Positions 1-12,913 of a stretch of DNA of 64,000 nucleotides are shown in pieces. A program made the translations under genes and the position numbers. The DNA is from Acholoe squamosa (taxonomy: Eukaryota; Annelida; Polychaeta; Phyllodocida; Polynoidae). A model generated the notes under the pieces. That model was given only the letters and a program-made list of their open reading frames with translations. It was not told where the DNA came from and ran no database searches. The stretch is from contig OX439040.1 in the NCBI GenBank assembly GCA_949317995.1, positions 22,129,830 to 22,193,829 of the forward strand, in the 5' to 3' direction. The stretch's first letter is position 1, and each line of letters begins with the position of its first letter.

Positions 1-2746
1 AAAAAAAGGGGGGCGGTCAATGTCTAGGTTATCAGTCAAGTAGGGCTGTCAGATTTCAAGATCACTGGGAGATAGGGCGGTAGGACGGCAGTTGAGGGTG
101 ACCAACATAGAGTCAGTGCCCCCCCCCCCACCCCCGGGAGCTTCCCACTGTTATAAATCAAAAAGGAATAAATACAGGGGGTACTTACTAAGGGCATCCA
201 GGGTTATTCAATGCGATTTATCAAAATATTTTTCAGTTTTTAAATGCTTGCCCCTCACAAGATTTTCTACCCCAACCTGGGCCCAGGAAGTTTATTCTAA
301 CTGCCCTGACTATTTCAGCCAAAACCATTGCACGCTGAAGTTTTCGACTGGTATCTGTTTGACCATTCCAAAAGGTATATTGGAATTTATGCCACCCCTA
401 ATAATTTTTGAAACATTTTATAGTCGTCCTTGTCTGTAAGTCCATTGCAATTACTTATTGGGTTGCATGATTATTCTTGCTGTTGCATAGCGACTACCGA
501 CACTTGATGATGGGAGCAAATTGAATTGATTGATTGATTTGTGTTTTACAGCACTTTAGCGGCACTAAGTGGCTATCCCGTGCTTCACAGGTTGATAATT
601 TAACAGAGGAATGTGTCAGTGCCCGCGCATATGTGCACCACACACATCCTGAGGGGATAGGAAAGAGGAGATATAGACCCTTTTAAGTTGGCTAGGGAAG
701 CCCAGGTGCAAATTGAAGTTGGAATGTGTAGTTAATAAGTATCATAATCAATAGCACAATTGATATTTCCAGTCTTAACTATTTGGGCCCTAGGAGTCAG
801 ATGGAATATCTCACCAGTATATTTAGACAGGGCAAACTCTAGACAAATCAATGTTGTTGTTTTTTTACTTGTCCACTTATTACAATATACCAATAAGTTA
901 TATTTTCTTTATCATTTACTCGGGATTTTTAAATTATTTTTTTCACCCTTTGAATCTGAAAGAAAACAATATCTCAGAAAACATGCTGCAATTCATTTTA
1001 ATGTGATTTATGTATGTTGGAACTTAAAATGATCTGAAAGCTCTCATCTGAACAAAGTTTTGTAAGAAGCGGAAGAGGTACAAAAGAAGGCTAGGTGCGT
1101 TTATTTTAGGCGTCAGCTCCAACCTAGTTCCTAAATCTAAACTATATCGCTCCCAATAGTGTTTAAACACAGAATTAGGTACCTTTAAGTACATAAAAGC
1201 GGCAGCACACTACCAATACCATAAACCAAGCAATGATGAGATTAAGGTTGTTTGACTTCCAGCCCTATACACTGCCCACCCGTAGACTCCCTTTGTTTGG
1301 TGTACTTTAAAACTTTCAGCAGCAGGTTGGCCTGTTGTTATGGGCTGTTAAATGCAACAAGAAGTAGGAAAGAAAGAAGAGAAAGGGCGTGGGAACAAAG
1401 AGAGATTCTAGATAGGAAGTACCATCTAAGACTATTACAGGTCGATGTTAAAATGATAGAATGAATGAGACTTTGGAATGGTTGTTAAAAATTCTGGCGC
1501 TCTTTTTAAGGGAACTGCCGGTAAATATATAAAGCTTTTTAAATGATTCTTTACTTAGCAGAGGAAGTTCATTGGTTGTTCATCCAATAAATCCATGTTA
1601 TATACGACCTCACCTGTGCCTTTCAATTACATGTCAACCCTCTGAAAAGCAAACTAACAAGAGACTTGTGAGGTCCTTTTATCCTTTACCTACTTGATAT
1701 GGAAAATATTGAGCATGGGTTCTTACACCTCATTCTAAGTATGCAGGAATGATTGGCTTCCTGGCCCAAAACTGTCAGCCCTGAACTGGAGGAGGCATTG
1801 ATGTCAGAGTGTAACCCGAATCAAGCAAACCCCACTTCCCCAACTTGTTACCTCACTTATGACTCCCCTATGGGAACCTATGCAAATCACCCCATTTAGA
1901 AATTCAGCGAAAATCAGGATGATTCCCACCAGATGGCTTGTGTTAATACTATTTATAGGAAATCCATCTAAGTATACTGAAGGGACAATCCTTACATTGT
2001 TGGGGAGTAACCTGATACCAAGATGCACACAGGTGTAGCCACCTTTACAGCTCAACAGGTGTTACGCAGTCTGTGATTGATTAGATTTATTTAAGTTCTG
2101 AAGGGTTCTACAGGTCAGGCCAGTCTTTAGAATTCAGCTGTTCACAAATGTAAGCACAATATAGACTGTCACTCTGGATTTTTTTTTTCAAGATTTTTTT
2201 TTCTCTGTCTCTTTTTCCTTGGTTTTGATGTTACCTTTTTTCAAATACCAGTATTTATGTTACTTCGGTCCTGTCATAGGGTGAGGTATGCGAGACCTTT
2301 CTCTTTATTTTGTTATCTAAATAATGTTTACCAATATTGAAGAAAAGAACTTTGAACGCATACATTCATTTCATACAGGTCCTAGAGGAGGCAAATGGGA
2401 CACAAAACACCATAGACCACATTAAAGTGTACCACTTTAACTTAGACTTAGTGGTGGCAGAATCTCCAATAGATTTACACCATGATTTATTTTGGATAAC
2501 ATCCAGAGCTGGTATTGATTTAAACATTGACCGAGTATAAATTAACTGATTCCCTGGACAGCTATTTTGGCTAAAACTCTAGCAGAGTGTTTGAGGGAGG
2601 ATGTGGGAGTCACTGGGACCTCCTAACTTAACTGACTTACTCCAAGCCAAGATAGAATCTTGGCGACTTCACCTCAATCTATTTCACTCCTTAACAACAC
2701 AGTGACAAAAGCATATTGAGTTTCAGCAGACTTAACTCCTTAGAGA
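1..2746. other. Region without a recognisable gene
   Basis: AT-rich DNA with homopolymer runs (C-run near 120-135, T-run near 2180-2212). Open frames on both strands are short and lack domain similarity or convincing splice signals. One plus-strand stretch at 2380-2540 follows an acceptor-like TTTCATACAG and stays open to a stop; it could be a terminal exon, but no partner exon was found. Confidence 0.4.
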
Positions 2747-3003
2747 CCACATCGTCGCCTCAGTGCAATAAGGTTGTAACTGACATCTTGGCTAAAGTTT
2801 TCTTCTGTATTAACATCTGCTGACCCTTATCTTAAGTTCTATGAAAGTACTGAAGCTCTGCCTATGACATTTGTGCCTACAGCCCCCCAGTGCAATAAGG
2901 TTGCGTAAACTGTATGCTATAGTAATTGCAACACTTCTTTCGTCTCTCCTGCAAAACGTGAAATATGCAGATACAACCTTATTGCATTGCGGTGACGACA
3001 TGG
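2747..3003. mobile_element. MITE-like element with terminal inverted repeats
   Basis: The left end carries GTGCAATAAGGTTGTA after ATCGTCGCC. The right end carries the near-perfect inverse, TACAACCTTATTGCA followed by GGTGACGAC. The inverted ends are about 30 bp. A further internal copy of AGTGCAATAAGGTTG lies near 2889-2903. There is no coding capacity, so this is a non-autonomous DNA transposon by structure; the superfamily is not assigned. Confidence 0.65.
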
Positions 3004-3186
3004 TGCTTTAATGCATTACTATGACCTTGGTCAATATGATGCTTGATAAATGCTCTGAACAGAACTGCATTTATGTATCATGAGGGCATTGAGGGGTCTA
3101 CCATAGTGGCCTGGCGCTTGTTGATTTCAACACCCTTGTACCCCCAGCCCTTATTTGAGACTGGTGCTTATTCGAATACTGTTGCT

Positions 3187-3480
3187 TACCGTAATCTCTC
3201 GCGTATAAGGCGCGTCTTATACGGGAGGTTTTAGTTCTCCCTGGATCCACAAGGGGGACACCAAGATCTTTCTTTTGATATGTTCCACTCCCTGTAAGTC
3301 ATAATATGACAGACAGGGGCTCAGGAAGTCCCAGAGGGCCTTAGCTAGACATATATGTTTGAATTTTCAAAATCCATTCAGTAGAAGTAAAGTTATGATT
3401 TTTATTTTTTTTTACCATATTCTAAAACTCTAGGTGCGTCTTATACGCGAGCTGCGCCTTATACGCGAGAGATTACGGTA
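3187..3480. mobile_element. MITE with TACCGTAATCTCTCGCG termini
   Basis: Begins TACCGTAATCTCTCGCGTAT and ends with the inverse, CGCGAGAGATTACGGTA. Sub-terminal motifs of the type GCGTCTTATACG are repeated near both ends. A fragment of the same terminus occurs at 46446-46478. Non-coding. Confidence 0.7.
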
Positions 3481-4131
3481 GTGCCTCTATACCCCTGGCG
3501 GGTATTCAAGACCGGCACCAATTTGAGACCCCTGCACTGAAGCGAGCCATTATCAAAGGAATGTAACTGATGCCCTCTCAGAGGATGCACCAGCACAGCC
3601 TTAGTGAGTTACTCGCCAAACCTGCACTGATGCAAAATGACAACAATAGAGGATGAATCTTAAAATATTATGTGGGCCTTGAAAACAGAAGGGGGTGGGA
3701 AGGAAGAGTGGCCTTGGTGTGCCAACATAAAGAAAGCTAAACAGGAAATACAGAGTTGATGAGACTTTACTTCCAGGATACAAAGGGAAAGCAGATCAGA
3801 TAAGAAACATGGAGATCAGATCACAATAGAAACTGGAAGCGGATAAAAGAAGCCGTATAAACCTGTAGCAAAGAGTATCTAGTTTTTACATAAGTTTAAC
3901 CAGAGGTAAATTTTCATTTCAACGAGCAGAGATTATTTCAGCCTTTTCACCTCCTCTGCTGGGACCAACGGTTTTTTTATTGTAACACATTGTCGTTGGT
4001 ACACTTCATTTTAGCCGCTCTGGGGAATTACTAAGACCCCATATTAGACTCCTGGCAGTAATCCTTTCATGCAACCTTTAGAGTGCTAGAGAGGCCTTAG
4101 AATAAGAGTATACAGAAAAATGTCAACTTAC

Positions 4132-4244
4132 CTGATCAGTTCTCTCCTCTACTGGTTTCTTCAAAGCCAGAATAAACTGGGCCTCCATAAACGTCGCCAT
4201 TGTATTTGTTAAATCCAGTAGAATAAACGTAAATCCAACATACA
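4132..4244 (-). CDS. Candidate coding exon of an unrecognised minus-strand gene
   Basis: An ATG at 4200 in good context (ACAATGGCG) opens 23 codons (MATFMEAQFILALKKPVEER, then TDQ). These run to a consensus donor, GTAAGTTGAC, at 4131. If it is an initiating exon, it covers 4132-4200. The frame stays open upstream to an acceptor-like TTTGTCTCAG ending at 4245, so it could also be an internal exon 4132-4244 encoding a hydrophobic stretch. No partner exon was found to the left, so the gene would run off the window edge or lie in exons too short to see. The function is not recognised. Confidence 0.25.
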
Positions 4245-5019
4245 CTGAGACAAATTGAAATAAACTAATATCCAGTTGGTGGATTACTAAGTGTAGAAAA
4301 TCACAAAAGGCAACAAATGTGTATAGCCTTTGGTTCTCTCTCTGTTAAAGGTTAATCCAATGCTGATCCTTGTTACATCCGATATGCTGGTATCTCTATA
4401 ATCCTGAGGTTTATTTTGGCTTTTTCTTTTTTTTTAAATCAATGTGTTGTTTTTTTGTGGTTTTTTTTAGTAGGCCTCACTGTGTCTATATTCCAGTATA
4501 ATATAAGGAAATTTCTATGTAGAAATGCCCTGGTGGTGTTTCCCCCCTTCAATTATCCACCAGTAATGTTTGGATCTGAAAAAGACAAGCATAATTCAAT
4601 TAACATTGATTTAATATGTTCTGTTCGCATCTAGTAAAGTAGCAAGGGGAAATCATCAAACTGTTCTACTAGATGTACCTTTTTCTTTTTCCTTCATGGG
4701 TCAGAAATTTACTCCTGGTTTAGTGTAAAATGAGTATGCAATCTTAAAAAGTCTAGTAGGATCTATGCAAGGGGCCCGGGCAAGGGGACACTCGAAGTTC
4801 CTCACACTGAGTCAGTCTCAGGGGCTTTTCAATGAATGAAGTCAGTAAGTTGAGTAACAGTTTTTAGAGCCCTTGTGTCACAAGTCAATGCGCTGATAGG
4901 TGAGGGTAGGGGAAGTAGGATGATTGGGTGGGGGCCGGGGGGTCTAATAAAATCTAGACTATAGTAGCACGTGGGGTTTTTGCTAATGAGAGGCTAATCC
5001 TTTTTAGCCCAGCCCCCTT

Positions 5020-5445
5020 CAAAAGGTGGGGCTGAGTCTAAAGTTTGTAGCCCCCCCCCCCTCAGGATGGGTCAAAAGGTTTTACATTCCCTCCCCCCCC
5101 CCGTTTATAAATAATGACCACTCCCTTTTTACACCACCCCTTCTCAACAGCAGTCATTGAGTCAAAACTGTTGTGCCCCCCCCCCCATGCAGAATTTTCG
5201 ACCGCCTCTTGGCTCTTTGATCTAGTAGTATGCTGGCTTTTTGCTTAAAAAAAAGAGGGGTAAATATTTTCACGCTCCAACCTCAAGAGGGGTCAAAATA
5301 TTTGCATCCCCCCCCCAGCCTGCCAGGCCCAGGCTCAAGAAAGGTCTGAAATTTTTACACCCCCCCCCCTCAAATTTCCACAAGTGGCACAACCCCCCTG
5401 GCCCTGACCCTGTTGATAAATAATTTATGACCACTCCCTTAGGAG
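5020..5445. repeat. Degenerate C-run repeat (copy A of a family seen at three loci)
   Basis: Consists of repeated blocks of 8-12 C followed by TCAAGAGGGGTCAAAA-like text and runs of T. It ends near ATTTATGACCACTCCCTTAG. The same vocabulary occurs at 7905-8275 and, in better-preserved dimeric form with inverted ends, at 41987-42550. The open frame through it is a by-product of the repeat. Confidence 0.5.
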
Positions 5446-6420
5446 TTAGAGCCTATCACTATGGCATACGCATTTCTTAAAACCATGGTCTGCACTTTTC
5501 TTGATATATAGGCAATGTGAAGGCATTTCAGTGGCTTTGGAGTTTGGTCCCGGGTTTGGCCCCCACATTCACTCACTCACTGACTGACTGTTGCTTGTTG
5601 GTTCACACAGTATCGAGTGACAGCTGGGGCCATCCCGTGCAAACCTCCTCACGGACCAAGTGTGTTTTCAGCTTCCACAGGCTGAGGAAAGTCTTCAAAG
5701 TACGTCAACAACTTACCTGGGGGTACGTGCTTACACGTTAAGTCCATTTTGGTACTGGTGTGAGACTAAAATACACTTTTAAAACCAGAAATTCGAGGAA
5801 ATCCCACGAGGATCGTCGTCTGTGGTCTGCACTGATGTTTACTGTGAGAACGAGGTCATAGACTCCCTTAGTTTTAGATTTTGCCGCCAGGAGACGCGCG
5901 CGCCTTTTCGCGCTCACAGTGACATCGGGCGGGCGGTTGTAAAACTGCTCCAAACCTCTTTTTTATGCTTTCTGATGGTGCCATTTCATAGAGGATTTGA
6001 TATGATATATGAAATAACGTCATCATCTTACACAAATATCATTGTCTACAACTTCTTATAAGGTAGGAACGGGGGGGGGGGGCAAGGGGGCACATGCCCC
6101 CCAGCTTTCATGTTTGGGAAAAGACTATGTTTTTGCCCACCCCCGGCACCCCCTCAAACTTTTTTTCCAAAATATAGCTGACTTTTCAGCACAGTACTAC
6201 TGTTCTGTTATAGAGCCTACCATTTCAATCTAATACCGGGTACAGCATTCCATTTTACATCTAAATTTTCTAAATTTTCCATAAGAGGAAGGGGTGCTAG
6301 GAAACCTGTGGGGCTTTCGAGGATGGCCTGGATGGTTAGGTGTAAGGTCCATCCATAATTCTATCATTGATGATACTTAGAAAAAAAGACTAAGTACCGT
6401 ACATGCAGGATCCATCAGTG
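5446..6420. other. No recognised gene; CpG-rich patch and G-run
   Basis: Bases 5870-5945 are markedly CpG-rich (GACGCGCGCGCC, GCGGGCGG) compared with the AT-rich surroundings. They could be a promoter or first exon of something unseen. Open frames lie on both strands here and neither is supported. A G-run with GCACATGCCCCCC follows at 6070-6100. Confidence 0.35.
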
Positions 6421-7317
6421 CACAGAAAAAAAAATAAAGTTCAAAATCTTAGTCAGATGTTAGTCAAAAAGGCTAACTTTCTAATAATACCTAGTCAAAA
6501 GCACATGCCTAAGTGTCCAAGTTATTCTTAGTCAAATACGACTAACCATTAGTCAAAGTGCCCAACTTGCCTTGGCTTGCCTGATTGTGACTAAGATTCC
6601 TTGGTGGTTTTGACTAAGCATGCAATCTAATACTTTTGGTTTTAATCAAATGGTGAGTGTAAGCCCTATATAGGATCCACATCCCACAAAACATTGTAAC
6701 ATCATTTAGGAAGCATGTGAAATGCCTCACATCATTTCCATTGGAACCCCTGAGTCAAGTAACTCTGGGTTTCACACAAAGAAGCAGGTACATCTGTGGA
6801 TATTTTACTTATCTAGACCCCCACAGAAAAGGTTAACTACCTGTCTACCTAGTTTATTTAACAAATCATCAAGCTATTTGATATGTTTTGTAAAGCTTGA
6901 TGTTATATTGAATTGCAAAAGCCTCAAATGTATACAGTGCCTGAAAACCACCATCATTTTGACATCTATCAAACAATTGATAGTACAAAGCCACCAGAAA
7001 AATCCTGTTTCAATCCATACTGCCACCTGGTGTGTAAAGGCAACACTATATGCTACTATACCTTAGTCAAAGTGACTAAGGGATCTTAGTCAAAGTGACT
7101 AAGTGACAGTGGCTAAGAAAACTTAGCTTGCCTGAAACTTCCAGCAGATACTTTGTTTAAGATTGTGCTTGGAGAGAGAAACTGATTTGGGTAGTCAATA
7201 TGACTAACATAAACTAGACATTGTTAGTCACACATTAGTCATATGTACTAACTAAGATTATTTGGGTGTTTTGACTAAGTTAAGTTAGACCGACCAAAAT
7301 GGATTTTTTTTTCTGTG
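6421..7317. mobile_element. 897-bp MITE, TTAGTCA-rich family, copy 1
   Basis: Begins CACAGAAAAAAAAATAAAG and ends TTTTTTTTTCTGTG, with inverted termini and TG on both flanks. The motif TTAGTCA (or its inverse TGACTAA) recurs many times in the outer 200-300 bp on both sides. The interior carries conserved text such as CTGCCACCTGGTGTG that is shared with the copies at 8470, 9088 and 14906. No open frame of note. Confidence 0.75.
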
Positions 7318-7904
7318 TGGATCTGGGGTAGGTAACAGAAAAAGGAATTGTGTGCAATTTATTTCAGAATGCACTAGTAAGGGACTGGGGTTCAAAGAAA
7401 TTCATGAGATAGTACTTAAATCCTTTCTCTGGATGGTATTGGAGATGAATTGTATAAGTGGATATCTCCCAAAATGACCTACTTACCACCATATTAATAT
7501 TGACATTTTTTCTCATTGGATCGATCTGTAAAAATCACAAGAATGACCCCATTCACCCTTCAAATTTCCGAAAATCTGTAGAAATTATTAATCATGATAG
7601 GATTATAAGACTGCACAAATCTTTTTAGTGAGAATGCCTTTTACCACCACCCCCCTTCCTACCAAGGTTTTATCAATTAGGCCTAAGGTTTATATAAGGA
7701 GGAGGTCTTATAATCTCTTAAAAAATTCTTACCAGGCCCTACAGAATGTGTCATCTATCCTCAAAATGCACCTTTTAGCTACTTTTAGCTGAGCAATTTT
7801 CAAAAATTTCCGGGGGGATGCCCCCCAGATCCCCCCCCCCTTTTCCCTTTAAATGCCACAACCATAAACCAAAATACACTTCATAAATACACATTCCATG
7901 TAAG
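7318..7904. other. Region without a recognisable feature
   Basis: AT-rich DNA with two C-runs (7640s and 7820s). No frame or splice structure was supportable. Confidence 0.4.
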
Positions 7905-8275
7905 AATCAATGTCCACAAGACCCACTAACGCCCCCCCCCCAACAATCCTCACCTTTCTCACCCCCAGCCCCCCTTCTTTAGAGGAGGGGGGGGGTCATG
8001 GACCAATATCTGAGTTTGCCGTCCCCCAACAGGGGGGTGGTGGTTTCTTTTTTTACACCTCCCTTGATGGCAGTCAACATTTATATGCCCCCCCCCCTGA
8101 ACAGGGAATTTGCATACCCCTCTTTAATGCGTAGGCATTTTTGCAGAAAAAAAGGGTAATTTTTTTACGCCCCCTCTCACGAGGGGTCAAAACTTTTAAT
8201 GCCCCCCCCCTCAGGAGGGGTCTGAAATTTTTACAACCCCCCTCAAACCCACCAATAATGACCACTGCCTCAGAC
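7905..8275. repeat. Degenerate C-run repeat (copy B)
   Basis: Same family as 5020-5445. It has C-runs, CCTCACGAGGGGTCAAAA and a terminal AATAATGACCACTGCC, which matches the ATGACCACTCCC end of copy A. Confidence 0.5.
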
Positions 8276-8469
8276 AAAATGAATAAATGGGATTTGTAAA
8301 AGCATTTGTTAATTACCCTTTCAACACTTTTTAACCTAGAAATAAGTAAGTTTTTGTATAATGTCTAAAAGGTTCTTGAGTGCAGAGAAAAAACCTTTTT
8401 TTTTTATGCTATCAAAACTTCAGGACCAATGCTTTACTTCTCACATCTGCCATAAGTTATGTTCCTATA

Positions 8470-9080
8470 GACAGAAAAAATATCTGAGTTAGTCAAGTCT
8501 AATTCAAGTTAGGCAAAACGCTTATTCGGGTAAAATGACTAACATATGACTAACAATGTCTAACTATGTTAGTAACACTGACTATAATCTAATCAGGCAA
8601 CCTAACTTGACTTAGCCAAGAGAGACAGTTAGTCACTTTGTCTAGGGGATAGAGGTTTTGTCTAAGTAATGGTGATTTTCTTCACACCAGGTGGCAGTGT
8701 GGTTTGTATGAGGACCTTTCTGGTAGGTGTATACCATGGAAAGGTCTATAAATGTCAAATAATGGTGGTTTTCAATATTGGCATAATAAGACTTCTACAG
8801 TCCAACCTGACATGACATTTTACAAAATACACCTAGTAAATTAATAGGGTATTGAAGAAACAGACAAGAGACAAACACCTTTTCCTTGTACATTCAATGT
8901 ACTCATATCCATATTGTTGAATCTGTGATGTTGTAATAAACTCAGAGCAATCTAGCTCATGGGGTTTAAATCATTCCAATATGAGGCATTGAGCTTCCTT
9001 CTTAAATGGCTGGGTTCTGTAGTGGGTTTTTAAATCCAATGTAGAGGTTAAATTAATCATTTAGATCAAGTACTGCAAAA
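8470..9080 (-). mobile_element. TTAGTCA-family MITE, partial, inverted (copy 3)
   Basis: Starts ACAGAAAAAATATCTGAG and carries CACACCAGGTGGCAGTGTGG, the reverse complement of the interior of copies 1 and 2. Only the left terminus is clear. Copy 2 starts immediately to the right and may have inserted into this one. Confidence 0.55.
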
Positions 9081-9087
9081 CCTTACT

Positions 9088-9983
9088 CACACAAAAAAAA
9101 ATGAGTTCCAAATTTTAGTCAAATACGAGTCGAATCGTCTAACTTTCTAGCAATACTTAGTCAAAACACTGTCTTTAAATGTCCCTTTTTTTCTTAGTCA
9201 AATATGACTAACCATTAGACAAAGTGGCCAACTTGCCTTGGCTTGCCTGATTTTGACCAGGATTCTTTGGTTGTTTTGACTAAGTACACTACCTAATAGT
9301 TGTAATTCACTTCAAATGGTGATTGTGTTAAGCTCTATGTAGGATTCACACCCCACAGATCAGAGTCTCCTCATTTAGGAAACATTTGAAATGCCTCACA
9401 TCATATTCATTTAGAACCCCTGAGCCAAGTTACTCTGGGTTTACCAAAGAAGCAAATTCAAATGTGGATATTATATTTATCTAGATTACCACAGAATAGG
9501 TGTTTATATCTGACTACCTATTCCATTTGACAAGGCATCAACCTATTTGGTACATTTTTGCCAAGTGTAAGGTTTGATTGAATTTTGAAAGCCTCAAATA
9601 TCTGTCATTCCTGAAAATCATCATAATTTTAACATCCATGGAACTATTTATGGTACACACCCACAAGAAAAATCCTGTTTCAAACCACGCTGCTATCTGG
9701 TGTCTTAAGGCAAAACTATGTGTCTATCCCTTATTCAAATTTACTAATAGATCTTGGTCAAAGTGACTAAGATATCTTAGTGAAAGTGACCAAGATATAT
9801 TAGTTTGCCTGAAACTCCAAGCAGACACCCTGTTCAAAATTGTGCTCGGAGAGTGAAACTGATTTGGTTAGTCAATGTGACTAAGAAAACTTAGACCTCT
9901 TTGGTTATTTGTTAGTCATAAGTACTAACTAGGAATGATAAGTCACTTTGACTAAGTTTTCTTAGGTATGTTTTTTTTGTGTG
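9088..9983. mobile_element. 896-bp MITE, TTAGTCA-rich family, copy 2
   Basis: Begins CACACAAAAAAAAATGAG and ends TTTTTTTTGTGTG. It is collinear with copy 1 (both contain GCCTCACATCAT followed by AACCCCTGAG) and is the same length to within one base. TTAGTCA motifs crowd both ends. Confidence 0.72.
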
Positions 9984-10194
9984 CATAAGTAATGCCCTTA
10001 GCTATAATTCACATTTTTAGCTTGCAGCAGAGTTCAGAAATAATTCATGAATGGCAGTCAGAAGGCATCCAAATGTCCTTATAAGGAACTTAGTTGAAGT
10101 CAGCAAGTTTGGACATTGTCCTAATGGTTAGTCGTAAAATTTAATCCTAAGAAATGTTCGGACATTTGGGCATATATGCAAAATCCCAACTTGG

Positions 10195-11800
10195 CTAACA
10201 TTAATAACAGGGACCCTATTTATAGACTTTACTAAATCATTTGATATTGTTTTACATTCTAAATTATTAATTAAACGTAGTAAACTTGGCTTGAGTAAAT
10301 CTAATTTTTTTATGGTTTAAAAGTTACCTAGAAAAATGATAACAGAGTACTAGCTATGGTAATAAAGTCTCTCCAGACCTTGACATCAAGTATGGAGTTC
10401 CTCAAGGTTCAGTTTTAGGTCCCCTGTTGTTTGTATTGTACATTGATGATGTGGTTAAAGTGCTAAAAAACTGTAAAATTAAACTATATGTTGATAACAT
10501 TGTGATTTATTGCTCTGGGAAAGATACTGCATCTCTAAATGAAATGCTCAATGGAGATGTAATTAATTTTAAGAATTGGGTCAAAGAGAATAGATTAACT
10601 GTGAATCCAAGCAAAACAAAATTCATGTGGTTCTGTAGTGCTCACAAATTAAAGCATTGCCCTGACACTACCATAGATTTCAATGGTAGTGTAGTACAAA
10701 CTGGCACCTTCTTTCCATACACATTGATAGCAAATTGAGCTTTGATAAACAAATCAAGATTATTAAAAGAAATGTATGTAACAAATTGTTTAGGTCTGCT
10801 AAGCTTAGAAAATTCCTAACCCAAGAACAAGGTGTAAAAATATATTGTTGTACTATTAGACCAATTATTGAATATTGCTCATTTATTAGTACAAGTTGTA
10901 ATGAGGATGAGTTAGCAGCATTACAAAGGTTGCAAAACAGGGCATTACGAATAAGTTTGAAGTGCAATATCAGTCGGTAAAGTGTCAAAGAGTTACATGA
11001 AATCTGCAAAGTATCTATACTGGAAAAGAGATTTGACATGCTATTATTATGTCTAATCTATAAGAGATCTAAAAATGTAGTAAACAGACCACAAGCATAT
11101 AATACAAGGTCTCAAAACAAAATAGTCTTTGAACTGCCTAAGGTAATTTCTAGACATTATAAGAGATCACCATGGTATAGGGGAGTGGCTTTCTGGAATG
11201 CTCTACCTGAGAACATTCATTAAGCAACCACTAAAGTAAAGTTCAAAGAAGAATTTTTGAAAATACCAAATATAAGGCAGAATCTGAAGATGGGATATAA
11301 TTAATTAATACCTTGAAGCAGGTGTAGAAACCGCGCCACTTCACATTATGTCATTATTACATTATCCCTTTTTTTTATTCCACTTCATTTCAATTCAACT
11401 CATTTCAATGAAATGATGTTATTTCAATTTACTGTCAATTTTTGTATTTGTATTGTTCCTTAATATTTATACCTATACTTATATCAATATGTATAAATTT
11501 GATGTTGGACCTGTTCAATATCTATAATCATGTGGTGAGGAAATGAATTATATTGTAATAGGTATATAACTATACCTATTATATATTTGCTCACATCATA
11601 GTTAAAATTTGTATCACTGAAAACTCTTCTAATGATGACAGTGGTTATTATACATGGGTTACCAGCCATTACTACTTTATTGTGTATATATGGACAAATG
11701 TCATGAAATGTGAAGTTATTGTATCGCTATATTTTGAAGAAAAATTCAATAAACTTGGTCTGCTTTATAGCATTATTTAAATGAACATCACAGTTCATTA
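10195..11800 (+). pseudogene. Non-LTR retrotransposon (LINE) reverse transcriptase, 5'-truncated and broken
   Basis: Translated segments show the RT core of a Jockey/CR1-like LINE. These include a TGTLFIDFTKSFDIV block near 10208, GVPQGSVLGPLLFVLYIDD at about 10394-10450, and LYVDN (10484-10498) in place of the usual YADD. Next comes a block ending NRLTVNPSKTKFMW near 10632, a segment with LRKFLTQEQGVKIYC then IRPIIEYC, and a C-terminal YRGVAFWNALPENIH ending at 11222. The segments lie in different frames with internal stops. The endonuclease and ORF1 are absent. The 3' part is AT-rich and non-coding, with AATAAA near 11747. The copy is inactive and old. Confidence 0.8.
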
Positions 11801-11866
11801 ATGCAATGAGCAAGTCCAAAAAAAAATATGACTAAGATATTTAGTTCCTTTTTTTCTGTGTAGACA
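11801..11866. mobile_element. Terminal fragment of the TTAGTCA-type element
   Basis: AAAAAAAAATATGACTAAGA followed by TTTTTTTCTGTG resembles both a left and a right end of the family at 6421 and 9088. It sits directly after the LINE tail. It may be the far end of an element broken up by the LINE. Confidence 0.35.
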
Positions 11867-12440
11867 GAGATGCATAACAGTGAAATACAGTTTTGTCGAA
11901 TCGCCCGAGGGTGTCAGTCTCCTCCAAGGGTGAAGCCAGAGGGAGATGGGCATCCCGAGGATATTGATCAATGTAAATTTATTTCACTGAGTGCATCTCT
12001 GTATCAATTTTGATAGGGATGCGAATGGGGAGATGTTATTCTACAAATTGGTCCAGATTGCCTCTGTAGTGTTATGGCTGTGGGGGTATTTTTATTCACT
12101 TGCCTATGCACTTGTTATGGGAACATTTCGTCAAAAAGGAAGATCTATTGTTATGAAAATCACACATGAATTATTGGCAATAAATAAATCAACAGTCCAA
12201 CCTAACAGACAAGATAGGTCTAATATTGTCCTTATTTCCTTTTGAACCTTTTTGTATGTTGTCAGAAATTGCTGGTGCCAATCCATCGTTCAGGTCATCG
12301 GGCATGTATTTCAACTACATAAATATAGACCTCTCTGAATAGTGACTTACAGTATTGTAGGCAATAGGCCTACTGCCTGTAGGACATACAGCACAAGCTG
12401 ATGTGATGCACTTTGTTCACATTGCAAGGAAGTTATGTCC

Positions 12441-12913
12441 CATGTGGGTCAATGTTGATCCTGTAGTGAACTTACTCTGCTCCCAGGTGTAGTAAAGGAC
12501 TGGTACCTAGCCAGACCTGGCTGGGGTGGAAGGAGGTAGAGGGAACCAGCTGAGGTGGTGTAGTTAGCGTTCGAGGTCACCCCCACCCACAATGCACTGC
12601 ATATTGTTAGAAAACCGCTACCCGAACGCCTCGACTGATACACGACTCAAGGCATTCGGAGTACGGCCGAGGGATCAATGCTAGTTTGTAAGGCCACCCC
12701 CTATTGGTCCTCCCCATGTGGGTCAATGTTGATCCCAAAGTCAACTTACTACACTCCCAAGCATAGTTAAGGACTGGTACCTAGCCAGACCAGGCTGGGG
12801 TGGAAGGGGGTTGAGGCTACCAGCTCAGGTGGTGTAGTTAGCGTTCGAGGTCACCCCTACCCATAATGCACTGGGTATACCTAGAAAACCATACCCCGAA
12901 CGCCTCGTCTGAA
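12441..12913. repeat. Tandem duplication, 274-bp period (1.7 copies)
   Basis: CATGTGGGTCAATGTTGATC begins at 12441 and again at 12715. Both copies contain GGACTGGTACCTAGCCAGAC, then TGTAGTTAGCGTTCGAGGTC, then CGAACGCCTCG. The second copy ends near 12913. The TGTAGTTAGCG/GTTCGAGGTC block faintly resembles Pol III A/B boxes, so the unit could be SINE-derived. This is inference only. Confidence 0.75.

Noticed and set aside
5738-6061. Overlapping open frames on both strands at a CpG-rich patch
   Set aside because: Both strands are open because CpG-rich DNA has few stops; there is no homology or splice support.
10680-11039. 119-codon minus-strand open frame
   Set aside because: It is antisense to the LINE reverse transcriptase remnant, which explains the sequence better.
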